Shown here piece by piece: positions 29,849-40,138 of a DNA stretch of 64,000 bases. Made by a program: the position numbers and the translations under genes. How positions within the stretch are numbered: the first letter of the stretch is position 1; the number at the start of each line of letters is the position of its first letter. Source of the DNA: Thelonectria olida (lineage: Eukaryota; Ascomycota; Sordariomycetes; Hypocreales; Nectriaceae); the NCBI GenBank assembly GCA_020736575.1, contig JAGPYM010000024.1, positions 372,001 to 436,000 of the forward strand, read 5' to 3'. The notes beneath the pieces are model-generated. The model saw only the letters and a program-made list of their open reading frames with translations. It searched no databases and was not told the DNA's origin.

Positions 29849-30286
29849 CTACAATTGATGAGCTCGAGTCATGGAATTCAAAAGGGGACATACAATGTCG
29901 AGTTGGAGAGCGCCCAGCTGTTCTGCATCTTCAGAAGCCCTCCTCTTGCAGAGCTGCCGTGCCCTCTCTTTGGAATCTTTGGCATGCGCTTCCTTCAAAG
30001 CAGCGGCTTCGTCATGGATTTCCCGGAGCCGTCTTTCTTGATCTTCCAAAATCTTATAGTCGGCCAGCAACTCATGTTGTCGCCTGAGAACATCCTCCAT
30101 CAATTTCCTATGGTCGCCGTCCAATTGTTCGAATTCCTCAAAACATGTTTCGTCGATATCTCTCAGGTGGAATGAAAGGAGTGCTTCAGCTTCATGGTCT
30201 TGTTCAACGCGTCTCTTAAGCTTTGTTTCGGCACTCGTTGCGAAGCGGAATAACAAATCGGAAAGAGTTTGCGTCCAAGTCTCCAT
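29849..30286 (-). CDS. Short coiled-coil protein (145 aa)
   Basis: The likely start is the ATG at 30,286 (METWTQTLSDLLFRF), although the frame is open for another 59 codons upstream. Most of the protein is a charged helix and coiled coil (HLRDIDETCFEEFEQL, DHRKLMEDVLRRQHELLADY, DQERRLREIHDEAAALKEAH). No family recognised. It is tail-to-tail with the proline-rich gene (112-base gap) and head-to-head with another coiled-coil gene across the 21-copy ATTGG array, so all three may form one regulated unit. Confidence 0.6.
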   Translation of the reverse strand: METWTQTLSDLLFRFATSAETKLKRRVEQDHEAEALLSFHLRDIDETCFEEFEQLDGDHRKLMEDVLRRQHELLADYKILEDQERRLREIHDEAAALKEAHAKDSKERARQLCKRRASEDAEQLGALQLDIVCPLLNSMTRAHQL

Positions 30287-30461
30287 AGTGTCTTGCCTGT
30301 GACCTAGATTTGACGTGTAGCGAGACGCCTTTCGCAATATGTGATTGCATCTAGATAGTAAAAATAGGTGCAGGATTGGTCTTTTAGCAATAAGTTGCCA
30401 TTGGTTAATCACAAACGAAGCCGTATTATCCGCGTAATAAAAGAGTAGTAAGGGTTTACTC

Positions 30462-30789
30462 ATTGGTTTTTTTGCTTATTGGTTATTCTGCTTATTGGTT
30501 GTTCTGCTTATTGGTTGTTCTGCTTATTGGTTGTTCTGCTTATTGGTTGTTCTGCTCATTGGTTGTTCTGCTTATTGGTTGTTCTGCTTATTGGTTGTTC
30601 TGCTTATTGGTTATTTTACTCATTGGTTGTTCTGCTTATTGGTTGTTCTGCTTATTGGTTGTTTTGCTTATTGGTTGTTCTGCTTATTGGTTGTTCTGCT
30701 TATTGGTTGTTCTGCTCATTGGTTGTTCTGCTCATTGGTTGTTCTGCTTATTGGTTATTTTGCTTATTGGTTGTTCTGCTCATTGGTTG
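30462..30789 (+). repeat. 16-base minisatellite, 21 ATTGG (CCAAT) boxes
   Basis: Twenty-one units of ATTGGTTGTTCTGCTT, spaced exactly 16 bases apart from 30,462 to 30,782, with small variants (CTCATTGG, TTATTTTG). Each unit holds one ATTGG, the reverse complement of the CCAAT box. The array sits in the shared promoter space of two divergent coiled-coil genes (starts at 30,286 minus and 30,994 plus). Open frames in all three plus-strand phases are artefacts of the repeat. Confidence 0.95.
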
Positions 30790-30993
30790 CCTTAATAATA
30801 AGCGCTTAATCTTATATTTTTAGCATTTTAATTAATAGTCAGTCTATATAGCCAATAGGATTTATGAATAAGCGCGCTGAGACCGAACAGCTCTTTGCTC
30901 CAGGCTGACCATACTGTGAAGGTTATTTTATAAGTTAGCAGATGTGAAAATGAACTCCCACCGTTAGAGAAATCACCACCTCATTCGCTTACA

Positions 30994-31432
30994 ATGGAAG
31001 CCCCAGAAGATTTTAGCACCCTCTGCGCCCAGCTTTTCCAAGCCCAATGCGATTTTTTTTTTATGAGAAACGCATTTGAGGTAGAGCAGAAAAACAACCA
31101 ACAGCTTTCTGCAAAGGTGTATCAGCTCCAGGCGTTACTTGCTGCGGCGGAAACACGCATTGGAGTCGTAACAGCAGAGAATCAACGGCTAAACCTGCTA
31201 GTGGGTCACCTTGTACTTCTCCCGCATCCATCTAACAGTTTCGTGCGCTTACAACTCACAGATGCCTCGAGACCTCGGCCCCTTAACTTTACCTCAGGGC
31301 TCAACCGATAGAGCCGAGATGGAGCCGGAACATGAAGGAGGCATCGAGAAGGAGGAGGCGCAAATGGAATTATGTGGGGATCTCAGTTCCAAGGCCGAAA
31401 CATCCGAGACAATATCAGATACAGGAGCTTGA
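30994..31432 (+). CDS. Short coiled-coil protein, two exons
   Basis: Exon 1 starts at 30,994 (MEAPEDFSTLCAQL). It ends at 31,212, or at 31,200 if the GTGGGT donor is used; both keep phase. Exon 2 is 31,262-31,432. The acceptor follows CTCACAG. Exon 1 encodes a coiled coil (EVEQKNNQQLSAKVYQLQA, ETRIGVVTAENQRLNLL) and exon 2 an acidic tail rich in Glu (EMEPEHEGGIEKEEAQ). About 130 residues. It has the same plan as the coiled-coil proteins at 15-18 and 29.8 kb: a short heptad segment plus an acidic or disordered part. Function unknown. Its upstream region is the ATTGG array. Confidence 0.6.
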
Positions 31433-31520
31433 TCTCGACCGTTTTCTGGATCCCTAAGTTGCCAGATGAATCTAGAGTCTCTTATCTCAGTACGGGAGTT
31501 TATTAGTATAATGACTTCAT

Positions 31521-33102
31521 CTATCTAGACATTATTGCAGCAAAATCGTCACAATCTCCAAGATACTCAAAGCTAATGAGAGACTGGAAGGCCTCTCCAA
31601 GCGTTGGTGACTCCTTACTCACCCATATGACTAAACTATCCGCACTATTTGCCCTGACCACTTTGCAGAGACGCTTAGCGAAATCCGCTAGCGGAGGAAT
31701 TGATAACTTCGTCCCAACGATCAGGACGGCATCAATAGGCTGCGCTAGGTCGGAGTTAAATGCGGCCGTAATCTCAGCTTCAGCAGGGCAATCTTCTCCG
31801 TAAAGAAGAACATTTGGTCGGAGAAATCCCTCATCTCGCCTTCGCTTGAGTGCTATAGCCCGCTCCCCCTGCTCTTCCTCGCACAAGGGGCAGGAAGCCA
31901 TGACCCATCGTGGAAAGGACTGCGAAGTAACCCGTTTGGTGTGTGAGGGTCGTATGTGGCAGACTAATGTGTCTGCCCGGCCATGGAGCCACATTGTCTT
32001 CTGAGAGAGGTAAGGGAGCCTGGTGTGGCGACAGTCGATGTTTTGAGTGTAATGGTATCGAAGATGGCCAGACTTAGCCAGGCCCTCGGCGAAGACGTCA
32101 AATGGGGTGAACGGGGCTTCTTGGCCAGACTGCAACTTGTGCAAGACATCAGCGTGTAGCTCATCGGCCGCCTCCGGTGTAGAATAAGCCGACGCGTCGT
32201 ATACGATACGGCTAGATTTCTTGGAGCGGGAAGAGCTCCGATAGTCGGGGACTATTGATTTCAATTAGGTGTTGATGACGGTAAAACGGGAGGCGGGACT
32301 TACTTCCTGCGTTGGTAGAGACGCCAGCGCCGCTGATAATGATGATGTTTCTCTTAGTGCTAAGCCTCTTTTTCAAGAGTTCGAGGTCTCCCGGGCAGGA
32401 AAGGCTGGAGGCGGAAACATCCAGAGCACCGTCCGGGAGTCTCACGTTAGGGACGTCGGGCGGGAACACAAAAGAGGGCTCCTGTGCGGGCTGTGCCAAG
32501 TCGTGGGTGAGACCGTTTTCAGAATGTCGGCGATGTTGCCAGAGAGTTTGAGGGCGGTGATCGAAGGTTGACAGTGGATGTCCCCTTTCCAGCCAGCTCA
32601 AAGCCGCTGGGCTAAGGTCACCGATCGTGACCTGGGCCTTCTCCCAATATCGATGGAGGTACTCAGTGCGGAGGATATTAAAAGAGCACTCGACGGCACA
32701 GTGGCGTGCGATGCAAGAGGCACAAGCGAAACCCCAGTAGGTCGGGAGAAAGACGCAATCTGGGAAGGGCATGGCGCTACCGTCACGATCGTAGCTCGCG
32801 TGGCAGTTAGTGCACGGTACAAGGGCAAGTTGGCCTTTCGAGTATGCGAGGAAGGCGTTAACAACATCGGTGCGCTTGGCGAGCCTTCCCAAGAGGTCGG
32901 TGGAAGAGTGAAAGCAGGTAAGACGCCGAATTGGGAGGACCGATGCATTATCCTGGACGTTGGTGGTGATGTAAGTCCGGAGCTGGTCGTTTTCGATGGG
33001 GACTTGAAGCCATCCGCATCCGAGGTCGATATGGTCAAGCTGAGTTGTCAGCACCAGGCTCCCCTAAGTCACGACGGTGCGTACCTGGCATTCGGAGGCC
33101 AT
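31521..33102 (-). CDS. DUF3716 zinc finger fused to a sirtuin (SIR2) domain
   Basis: Exons 33,102-33,085, 33,039-32,304 and 32,251-31,521, with introns of 45 and 52 bases; the first exon encodes only six residues (MASECQ). 494 residues. The N-terminal part has a DUF3716-like Cys cluster (CTNC 82-85, PFPDC to 101, CASC 112-115, then C120 and C124). The C-terminal part is a sirtuin: GAGVSTNAGIPDYRSS at 243-258 is rebuilt exactly across intron 2, TQNID at 320-324, the catalytic His341 in LHGRA, a reduced zinc site (Cys349, CPLC 372-375), and VLIVGTKLSIPP. Sirtuins use NAD+ to remove acyl groups from lysines, and some NAD-binding SIR2 domains act as NAD-depleting defence enzymes; which applies here is not decided by sequence. 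The zinc finger may target it to chromatin or protein partners. Confidence 0.8.
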
Positions 33103-33890
33103 GATGGTCGGGATGCGTGTTGGCTAGGGTGAGTGGTCTGTGGTCGGTCGTTGCTTGTCAAGGGTGGCTCAGTCGGGTAGTGAGGGCAGTAGTTGGGCGA
33201 GGTTGAGGCGAGCCGAGGATCGATAAATAAGGACGAGAAAGGAGGAGAGGAGGGGAGGGGGCGGGAAGGGGTTTAAATACTTCGGACAGTGGTCCGCCCA
33301 TGTTGCGATGGCCTTGGGCTACGGCACAGCGACATTGATTTCTAATCGTAGTGTGATAGCTGTGGCCGATGAGTGTGGCCCTCTGTTAGAGCGACACTGA
33401 GAAGGTGCCTGTGAGCCTCAGGATGCGCTTGAAAGTCGTAAGCTTCGAGGCAATGCATTCTTAGGAGATGCAAGTTAACGTTGGGGGCCAATGCTGCAGC
33501 GTGAGAGCTGGCGAGGCGTCTATTGTTGATGGGTGCTTTTGACTTGGAGGAAGGAGATATCGCTCCCACATGTTTTGGGCATCTGATAAATGACGCATTA
33601 TAAAAAGAGCGTGCCAAACGAAAACGCGTCGGGAAAGCAGCATCTAACGTGTTCGATGATGTCTCCAATGGCTCCAGTGGGAATGACTCTGTGGCCAAAT
33701 CTTCACTCCCACCTGTGTGGAAGAGATGGAGAAAGAATAAGGGTTGGGGCGATAAGGACAAGATGAGGTGGTGAGGATAATGAGGATCCTTGATTAACTG
33801 TATACATTGCAGAATTAGGTATGCCTTTATAAGAAGAACTAGTTTGATCCTTCTCCTCCTTCAGTATCAATAAAGAGACCAACTCAGTGT
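33103..33890. other. Intergenic spacer
   Basis: Contains the promoter side of the sirtuin gene (GA-rich near 33,230-33,270) and no supported gene. Short minus-strand frames near 33,340-33,890 have no features. Confidence 0.4.
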
Positions 33891-34469
33891 TCAATCGACT
33901 TGGTTCTCTGTCCTGTGTTTGAACCCATCGTTGAGGGACCAGCGAAGAAGACGTAGAAATACTTCAACAGCCTCTTCTCGTTTGGTCTTGAGACCTGCCT
34001 CCAACTCTAGTACGGCGCCTGGTGCTTTTTTCATTGCGAGCCCCAAAGCTTGGAAAGAACCTTGTAAATGGTTCGACACTCGTACGTAGCCCCCGTTGAC
34101 TAGGTTGACCCAATTGATCTCGCCTCTTTGATAACACATTGTCCCATAAGCCCCCTTCTCGTTCATCAAAAGTAAGGTATTTAGAAGCCCTTTGTCCTCA
34201 TCCTGGGGCTCGTTTCCAGATCGGTCTCGTTCGTGGACGACAGTGGGCGATTCGATCTCGTCCCGGGGCCCGTCTTCCAAATCGGTCTCGTAGGCGGTTG
34301 TGGGCGGAGTCATATTGCATTTGTGGATAACGGTGAACGGTTTCGGTTTGTTTGACAATGTATTCATCGTGATTACATCGCCTGTCTCGCTTTGAGATAT
34401 GGCTTTCGACGTATTAGAATCATATTGCGTAAGAAGCAAGGAACACTTACCATGCAAAGAGACAGACAT
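33891..34469 (-). CDS. Unknown small protein (169 aa), two exons
   Basis: Exon 1 is 34,469-34,451 and exon 2 is 34,381-33,891; the 69-base intron begins GTAAGT and ends GACAG, and splicing keeps frame (MSVSLHG|DVITMNTL). A Ser/Pro/acidic head is followed by a compact C-terminal half (GEINWVNLVNGGYVRVSNH, ALGLAMKKAPGAVLELEAG, AVEVFLRLLRWSLNDG). A CATAAAAAG element lies about 80 bases upstream. No family recognised. It is on the same strand as the C2H2 array gene and the sirtuin. Confidence 0.55.
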   Translation of the reverse strand: MSVSLHGKCSLLLTQYDSNTSKAISQSETGDVITMNTLSNKPKPFTVIHKCNMTPPTTAYETDLEDGPRDEIESPTVVHERDRSGNEPQDEDKGLLNTLLLMNEKGAYGTMCYQRGEINWVNLVNGGYVRVSNHLQGSFQALGLAMKKAPGAVLELEAGLKTKREEAVEVFLRLLRWSLNDGFKHRTENQVD

Positions 34470-34601
34470 TTTGGATGAGTCGATGAGATTCCAGTAGGTA
34501 AAACTAGACTGTTAGGACGCCGAGATAACGTCCCCTCTATGGGTCTTTTTATGTCTGGATAGACCGCATGTTGATACAAACGGCTGATCGTTTATGACCC
34601 C

Positions 34602-35246
34602 TTAGATGGCCTTTTGAGAAAATCGTTTGCCGCAAGTATCGCATGCATATGGCTTCTCTCCTGTATGCGTTCGATAATGAACCTTTAGCTCGTATGATTG
34701 AATAAATTCTCTGCTGCAAGTATCGCATGCATATGGCTTCTCTCCTGTATGCGTTCGTTTATGAACGTTTAGATTGTATAGTCGAGTAAATCGCTTGCCG
34801 CAAGTATCGCATGCATATGGCTTCTCTCCTGTATGCGTTCGATAATGAACCCTTAGCTCGTATGGTTGAGTATATCGCTTGCCGCAAGTATTGCATACAT
34901 GTGGCTTCGCTGGTGTGGCGTCTGGGCCATCTCTACCTGCATTTCTGGTAGGAAGATGAAGCGTTTGTAAGCTTGGAAGCGTAAAGTTGGTGCTTGCAAA
35001 TTCCCCGCCGCCCCTCACCGCCTGCCCCCTCGGGTAAAGCGCCCCACTTTCGGCTCCCGCTGCTTTTGACAACTCTATAAGAACCTCCCCCCCGACCTCT
35101 CTTGAACTCTCTTCCCATCTCTCCTCCTCCTCAACCGATAAAATCCACTTTGACCACCTTGCGTCATGTGGCAGGACCGGCCGCACCCCTCCCTGACACA
35201 GCTGAAGCACCATCTCGGGATCCGCCTGCCCGAGCGCTATGCGCAC
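34602..35246 (-). CDS. C2H2 zinc-finger array protein, last finger frameshifted
   Basis: The frame from 35,246 (start uncertain) encodes about 214 residues. The C-terminal part has three complete TGEKPY-linked fingers of 28 residues (CNTCGKRYTQPYELRVH, CDTCGKRFTRLYNLNVH, CDTCSREFIQSYELKVH) and a fourth that starts CDTCGKRFSQ and then ends early. The other frame continues GHLRGHKRSA right after the break, so one A appears missing from an A run near 34,612. The fingers share 84-base, nearly identical units. It is probably a sequence-specific DNA-binding protein; the low-complexity N-terminus (VEEEERWEESSREVGGE) has no domain. Either the fourth finger is lost or the base call is wrong. Confidence 0.65.
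   Translation of the reverse strand: MRIALGQADPEMVLQLCQGGVRPVLPHDARWSKWILSVEEEERWEESSREVGGEVLIELSKAAGAESGALYPRGQAVRGGGEFASTNFTLPSLQTLHLPTRNAGRDGPDATPAKPHVCNTCGKRYTQPYELRVHYRTHTGEKPYACDTCGKRFTRLYNLNVHKRTHTGEKPYACDTCSREFIQSYELKVHYRTHTGEKPYACDTCGKRFSQKAI
34625..34905 (-). repeat. 84-base zinc-finger tandem repeat
   Basis: Finger-linker units of 84 bases (ACTGGAGAGAAGCCATATGC-like linker) recur about every 84 bases and are close to identical at the DNA level, which points to recent homogenisation. Confidence 0.75.
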
Positions 35247-36443
35247 CCACCTCTGATTTTTCCCTCTCCCTTCATGCTCGAGCTCTGACTGTCAGTCTCA
35301 GTCTGCGGGTCGCTCTCTGTTCCGCACGCTTGCCATTCAATCGCGTGGTTTACGACTGTGTACGCCCCTAGAACGTAATCTCCCATTCTCACGATCTTTT
35401 TTTTCGCTGACCTCGGGCAATGATACAAGGCTATGATCTAGGACAATGTCGCCCAGTACTGGGCCTGGGTCAACCACATCCGTCTTGGCTGATCACTCCT
35501 CATTCTGCCATGGCGTGAGGCAATCACGCCTATCTAATCTCTCCTCGCAAGCTCTACTGTGTTTGGAATCTGCCCCAGAGGCCACGTCATTGTCTCACCT
35601 TCCATGGATCGGCGCCTCTTCCTGATGACCTATGGGGATGGGCTCGCCGGCACAAGGACAGCCGAAGCCCCTGCTTCTGCATACGAGCGCCTGACTCTTT
35701 CGCCCTAATATCGCCGACATGGGCCCTTACTCTGCGACCCGATTCACAGCTACGCTACATGCGAACGGGCTAGCGGGCTGACGTGGCCAGCTGAAGTTCC
35801 TTTTGGCTCGGAGATCGCCGTATTCCTGACATGGTGGTCCACGCGTACACGGCCCAAATTCATGCCGAAGGGCCTATCTCAGGGGCTACCGCGGGCAGAG
35901 TGAAATCGCTCGATTCTCGGATCCAGAGCTTCCCGCGCCACGAGTCGCTCTACGTGATATATATATCTATATATCTGGCGATTGGTTCCTCCGAGATCCT
36001 GTGACCCATCCCGGTAGCATTACGGCTAGCCCGGATTCTCGCGGCCAGGTTGGCTCATGGCCGAGGCAAGGTCCGATTGGGCAGACGCAAATGCTGGCTT
36101 GGAATACGTGCGTTGGATGATGTTGGGTCTAGTCTGCGAAAACGGGCCCAAGGCAGACCGCGGAGAGGCGGGGGAGAGGGAAAGAAGGACAGGCAGCGGC
36201 CAGCGGCCTCCACCCCCTCCCCTCCCAGAAGGATTGAGTGAAGAGGTGATATGATCGGAAAAAGGGGGAGGGCATCGCGTCGCAGTGATGGGGCTCGCCA
36301 GGGCGACTTCCTGTCTCCTTCTTGGTCTCAGCGTCGCAGGAGCGTCTACTTAATCCTACCATGCCGCCATCCTTCGCTCGCGGTCTGATCACTTATGCTC
36401 ATTGCGTTCTGCTTCCTCAAATTGACAAGTAAGCATCGTCCAG
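35247..36443. other. GC-rich spacer without recognised gene
   Basis: 1.2 kb, GC-rich with CT-rich runs. A short TATATATCTATATATC stretch near 35,960 is the only simple-sequence feature. I support no gene here. Confidence 0.4.
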
Positions 36444-37353
36444 ATGAATTCTTCCCAATCAGCCCTATCTACCGGCATTTCCGCTGGACAGTCAGTGTAC
36501 CGCTGGCCATCATCCATTGTCGGTCCCTCAATATCGCCTGGCGCATCACGGGAGAGCAGCTCCTCAGACAGAGAGCTCTCGCGCGGAAGTCAGCAGTCCT
36601 GCCCTACCTCGACCGCCTCCAGCGCCACCAGTCAGTCCGGCGAGGTCGGTCAACTCGAACCTCAGAGGGCCCAAGATGGTGGCTCCGCCCGCATGGCATC
36701 GCTAACCCACTGCTCGGAAACCGGGTCAGGACGGGAAGCCTCGGAAGCGACAGCGGCCAACACTGATGGTGTCAAAGACATCCTCTCCAGGTACGAAGCG
36801 TACATGGCAGGACAACGTGAACGGCATGGCCAGGGTCATCTCGTCCCAGGTGGACCTCCCCCCTTCTAGGTTTTTGCATGATAGTCGGCCCTAACAGCAT
36901 CTCATAGACGACGGAGATACATCCCCACCCTCTCAGCCTAATGACCGAGATTCTCAACCACCCGTCCACGACGACTCTGTAGCAGGCCGGAACCCGTCTG
37001 ACGGTCAACCCCAGGAAACATTACCGAGCAACAAGACCTTGGGTGGCAAGAGGCACGGTCAGGCCGCTGCGGGCCGCGTCCGAAAGAAGCGGGCATCGAC
37101 CCGTAGGGGTCAGGAGTATGAGTTTTTGCGTCTAGGAGGAGTCCGACGCCAGGGCAGGAAGACACAATACAAGGTATTTTGGGCTCCAACATGGATGACA
37201 CTCGCAGATCTTCGGGGCCAGCGGGCATTTGAGGAAGCGGGGGATCTCGTAACAAAAGAATTTGGACGAGACGAGTGGGAGAAGGAGGCACGGGCAGCGG
37301 GGTTTCGAGAGGCTTTTAACATGGATAGTGAGATTGAATACGCGTCGGAGTAG
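36444..37353 (+). CDS. Dispersed-family protein with chromodomain-like C-terminus
   Basis: Exons 36,444-36,849 and 36,908-37,353 with a 58-base intron (GTGGAC...TCATAG; weak donor, branch CCCTAAC), giving 283 residues. Exon 1 is Ser-rich (GSQQSCPTSTASSATSQS, GEVGQLEPQRAQDGG, DILSRYEAYMAGQRERHG). Exon 2 has a basic segment (GRVRKKRASTRRGQ) and then YEFLRLGGVRRQGRKTQYK and VFWAPTWMTLADL, which resembles the first strands and aromatic positions of a chromodomain. A fragment of exon 1 lies at 9,319-9,525 in the opposite orientation, so this is a multi-copy family. A link to mobile elements is inferred from copy number, as no transposase is visible. Confidence 0.6.
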
Positions 37354-38078
37354 CGATGGGATTGCCTGTACCTATAACAGTATCTCCCATTCATGAAAGG
37401 TTGATGCTCCTCATTTCGTGAACTAATTCTTCTTCGGCCTTTGTACTGTCACATTCATACTTTTCAATCCCCAAGGATTGGCAACTTATTTGGAATGGAT
37501 TGCTTGACTTCAAATTACCCCCAGGCATCGTTCACTCCCACCCCCTAGACATCTCTCGTCTCCCACATCCCCGTACATCTTCCATCCCCTTTCACGTCCG
37601 ACATCCATGAAGAGACTAATCCGTAGCGTGGTCCTTCGCCACTTCACGATACCACCGCTGATAGGCATCCCTCCATTGACTACGGGAGATATTAGAGGAG
37701 ACTCCGCCACATGCCTTCATCAAGTGGCGGAGGATGTACTAACTTCACGTATAGGTCCAGGGGCTGAAGATATGAATCAAGTGCATTGGACGACAAGAGA
37801 GATTAGTGGATTTAGGCTCCGTGGAATGCTCCGTGGAATGCTCCGTGGAATGCTCTGTGGAACATTCTGCGGAAGGTTTAGTGGGGGTTTGGTTGGGTAC
37901 TGCGTCTTGTAGCTGGACTTGACCATCCTTGATTGGTTGTCCATTTGACACCGAGTCCTCACGTATGCTCGTTTGCATTTTCTAGTACTATTTTAGAAAT
38001 AACTATAATTAAATAAATACACTTCTAATCATGCGCTCGGCTGCAATTTACACAATCCATTCCAAAATTCCTCTACAA
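37354..38078. other. Spacer with a 12-base microrepeat
   Basis: No supported gene. GGAATGCTCCGT-like units repeat about four times at about 37,825-37,865. The resulting Thr/Glu/His minus-strand frame is probably not a gene. Confidence 0.4.
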
Positions 38079-39052
38079 TCAGCGCCGACTGCTCCTCTTC
38101 TTGGTTTCCTTTGGCAACTCCGTTGCCCAGAACGTCTGTCCTGACTCTGAGTCTTCCCAGGAGAAACATTCAAGCCCATCGACTATTTGCTCCGTCCAGT
38201 CTTTCAACTCCGTCTTGACTTCGAAGCCTTTGAGATCCCTGAAACACACCTTACCCCTGCGCCCGTATGTCCCCACCCAATGGGTGCCACTTGGACCTGA
38301 TTGCACCGATCCTGTAGCGGAGGTGGACGACTCCGCAGTTCGTCGAGCTGCGCTTGGTCTTGTCCGACTCTTCGAGATATGACTCCCGCTAGATTTGGAA
38401 CGCGGACTGAGTGATCGTCTCGAACGCTTGGAACGACTCGGGTCAGCGCTGAAGCCCGATGTAAGGCTCGAGGCAAAACTCATTGAGGGGTCATCACCCG
38501 AGGCCGCGGGTTCTTGGCTCGCCTCTTGAGAATCGTCTTCTGTATAGAGATAGTGGGAAACAAGAGGTGCCTCGCCATCGTCTTCGAAGTCATAGAAGCT
38601 GGTTCCAGCAATGTGTTGCTGGAGTTCGCCATCAGCATCCTGCAAAGCAATGTGGTGCGCAGGATCCACAGGTTCGTGGAGTTCGTGAGGTTCGTGAGGA
38701 GTCGAGATCTCGTCTTCATGTGGCTCGGTCGCACCTGCTTGAGCAGCGGCTACACTCGCTTGAGAGGCTCTGGCGTTCGCAGCTTGGATGAAATTGTCCC
38801 GGTGTTGTTTCGCTATATCTCGGGCGTATCTGAATGCGGTGGCTCCTTGAACGAAGGTATCTCGATCGCTGGTCATGGCGTAACCCTTCACCTGAGTCAT
38901 GTGGTACTCGGGCTGGCCCTCTGGGGTCGTCGGCGCTGTGACATGGTGGGCGTACAATATCTCATGCTGTTGGTAGAGGGGGATGCAGGTGGCTCAGCAG
39001 TTGGGGGCGGAGATGAAGGAAGACAAGGGATACAAACCCCTATATCGACCAT
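38079..39052 (-). CDS. Unknown protein (300 aa), two exons
   Basis: Exon 1 is 39,052-39,038 (only MVDIG) and exon 2 is 38,966-38,079. The 71-base intron (GTTTGT...CAACAG) is in phase 0. It begins HEILYAHHVTAPTTPEGQPE, followed by a helix (YARDIAKQHRDNFIQAANA), an acidic and Ser-rich middle (SKRSRRSLSPRSKSSGSH) and a compact C-terminal module (WVGTYGRRGKVCFRDLKGF, ELKDWTEQIVDGLECFSW, TFWATELPKETKK). No family assigned. The short first exon is supported only by splice signals. Confidence 0.55.
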
Positions 39053-39356
39053 GTGACGCTTGCCCGAGGAAGGCCGGCGGTCTATCTCATAGCTGACGCC
39101 ATGGTCAAGTTGCGTATGTGAGGCAAGTTGCAGCAAAGGGTCGTGGGTTTCTCAGGAGAAAAGTGAGAGCTTTGTTGACGCACACTGTCTTAATGGATGG
39201 ACGCTGCACGCTTTAGATGCGCAGATTGATATCGAGAATGCCAGTCACCCACGGGCAGCTAGCTCAGCCTCCCAGAGGCGATGGCGAATGGTTGACAACT
39301 CGCCTTCGCCAATGCTCTCGGCTTATGAAGCACGTCAAAGCCGCTTCTACAAGGGT

Positions 39357-40138
39357 TCAAGGTTCAGTGTGCTCGGGTGTTGGTCGCTGTTGGAGCCAGA
39401 TAAGTGCTGGCCTGGGGTTGCCTTCCCGTGGGGACATTGTTCGGCGCTTTCTAAAACAAGTATCTTGATCCTTGCGCGCTGACAATACTTGCCCTTCTGG
39501 GCAGCTACCCGTGTTCGAGTGCGGGCCATGAGGATGAGAATGCTGGTAAGAGACGAAGCGTTTGATATGTCGGTGCGGCCGCTTTGTCACGCCAGAGCCG
39601 GTCAAAAGCATCTCAACATTCTCCAGCCGCCCACATAGCGCTGCCTCCATAATATGGTGGATGGAACGTTATGTTGGTTGTATCTCACACACACACATCG
39701 TACGCCAGGTGTTCAGATTGTTGCATTCGCATGGCGCCGGATGTGGACGGTCATCCCTAGGAGCAGTATGTGGCAGGGCTTGGGTTGCAGCATAAGCAGC
39801 ACATCTTTCAGGTGGTCGGCATGCGGTCTGGCAATCATCAATGCTCGTGTTCGGAGTTAGAGGAGTGGAGATGGACAGGATGATTGATTGGGCGATGAGC
39901 CAGCCTGTTTCCTGTACCAACGCTCAACCATGCGCGGGATAATGTGGTCGGCGATTTCCGAATTTGGCTGTATGTTCTGCGATAGAGACTTAATGCATGC
40001 ACTATGAAGATGCGCTAGTCCGGCCTGCTTCTTGTGGATCCATGATAAAGGACGGAAAATCAAGGTTCCCCGGATTAACTTTCGGACCACCCCAACCAGT
40101 CGCAGAAAGGTGCGGCCGAATCCGAGCCAAGGCGTCAC
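39357..40138 (-). pseudogene. Decayed ankyrin-like or repeat-family region
   Basis: Several minus-strand open pieces are interrupted by stops and frame changes. MEAALCGRLENVEMLL (start near 39,650) looks like an ankyrin helix pair, and a segment around 39,811-39,968 is shared with 62,656-62,784. No intact gene can be built. Low confidence in the ankyrin label. Confidence 0.3.
39811..39968 (-). repeat. Dispersed repeat, copy 1
   Basis: On the minus strand this reads GAAATCGCCGAC, then GGCTC/TTCATCGCCCAATCAATCAT, then CTCCGAACACGAGCATTG and CCAGACCGCATGCCGACCAC. The same blocks occur in order on the plus strand at 62,656-62,784. This copy has about 30 more bases in the left part. Confidence 0.8.

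Noticed and set aside
30463..30823. Three overlapping plus-strand frames of 104-114 residues (Leu/Ile/Tyr/Trp-rich)
   Set aside because: They are produced by the 16-base repeat, which cycles through all three phases; no start context or domain.
37607..37978. Small gene with Thr-Glu-His repeats (minus) or Met-Leu-Arg-Gly repeats (plus)
   Set aside because: Arises from a 12-base microrepeat; no supporting features.
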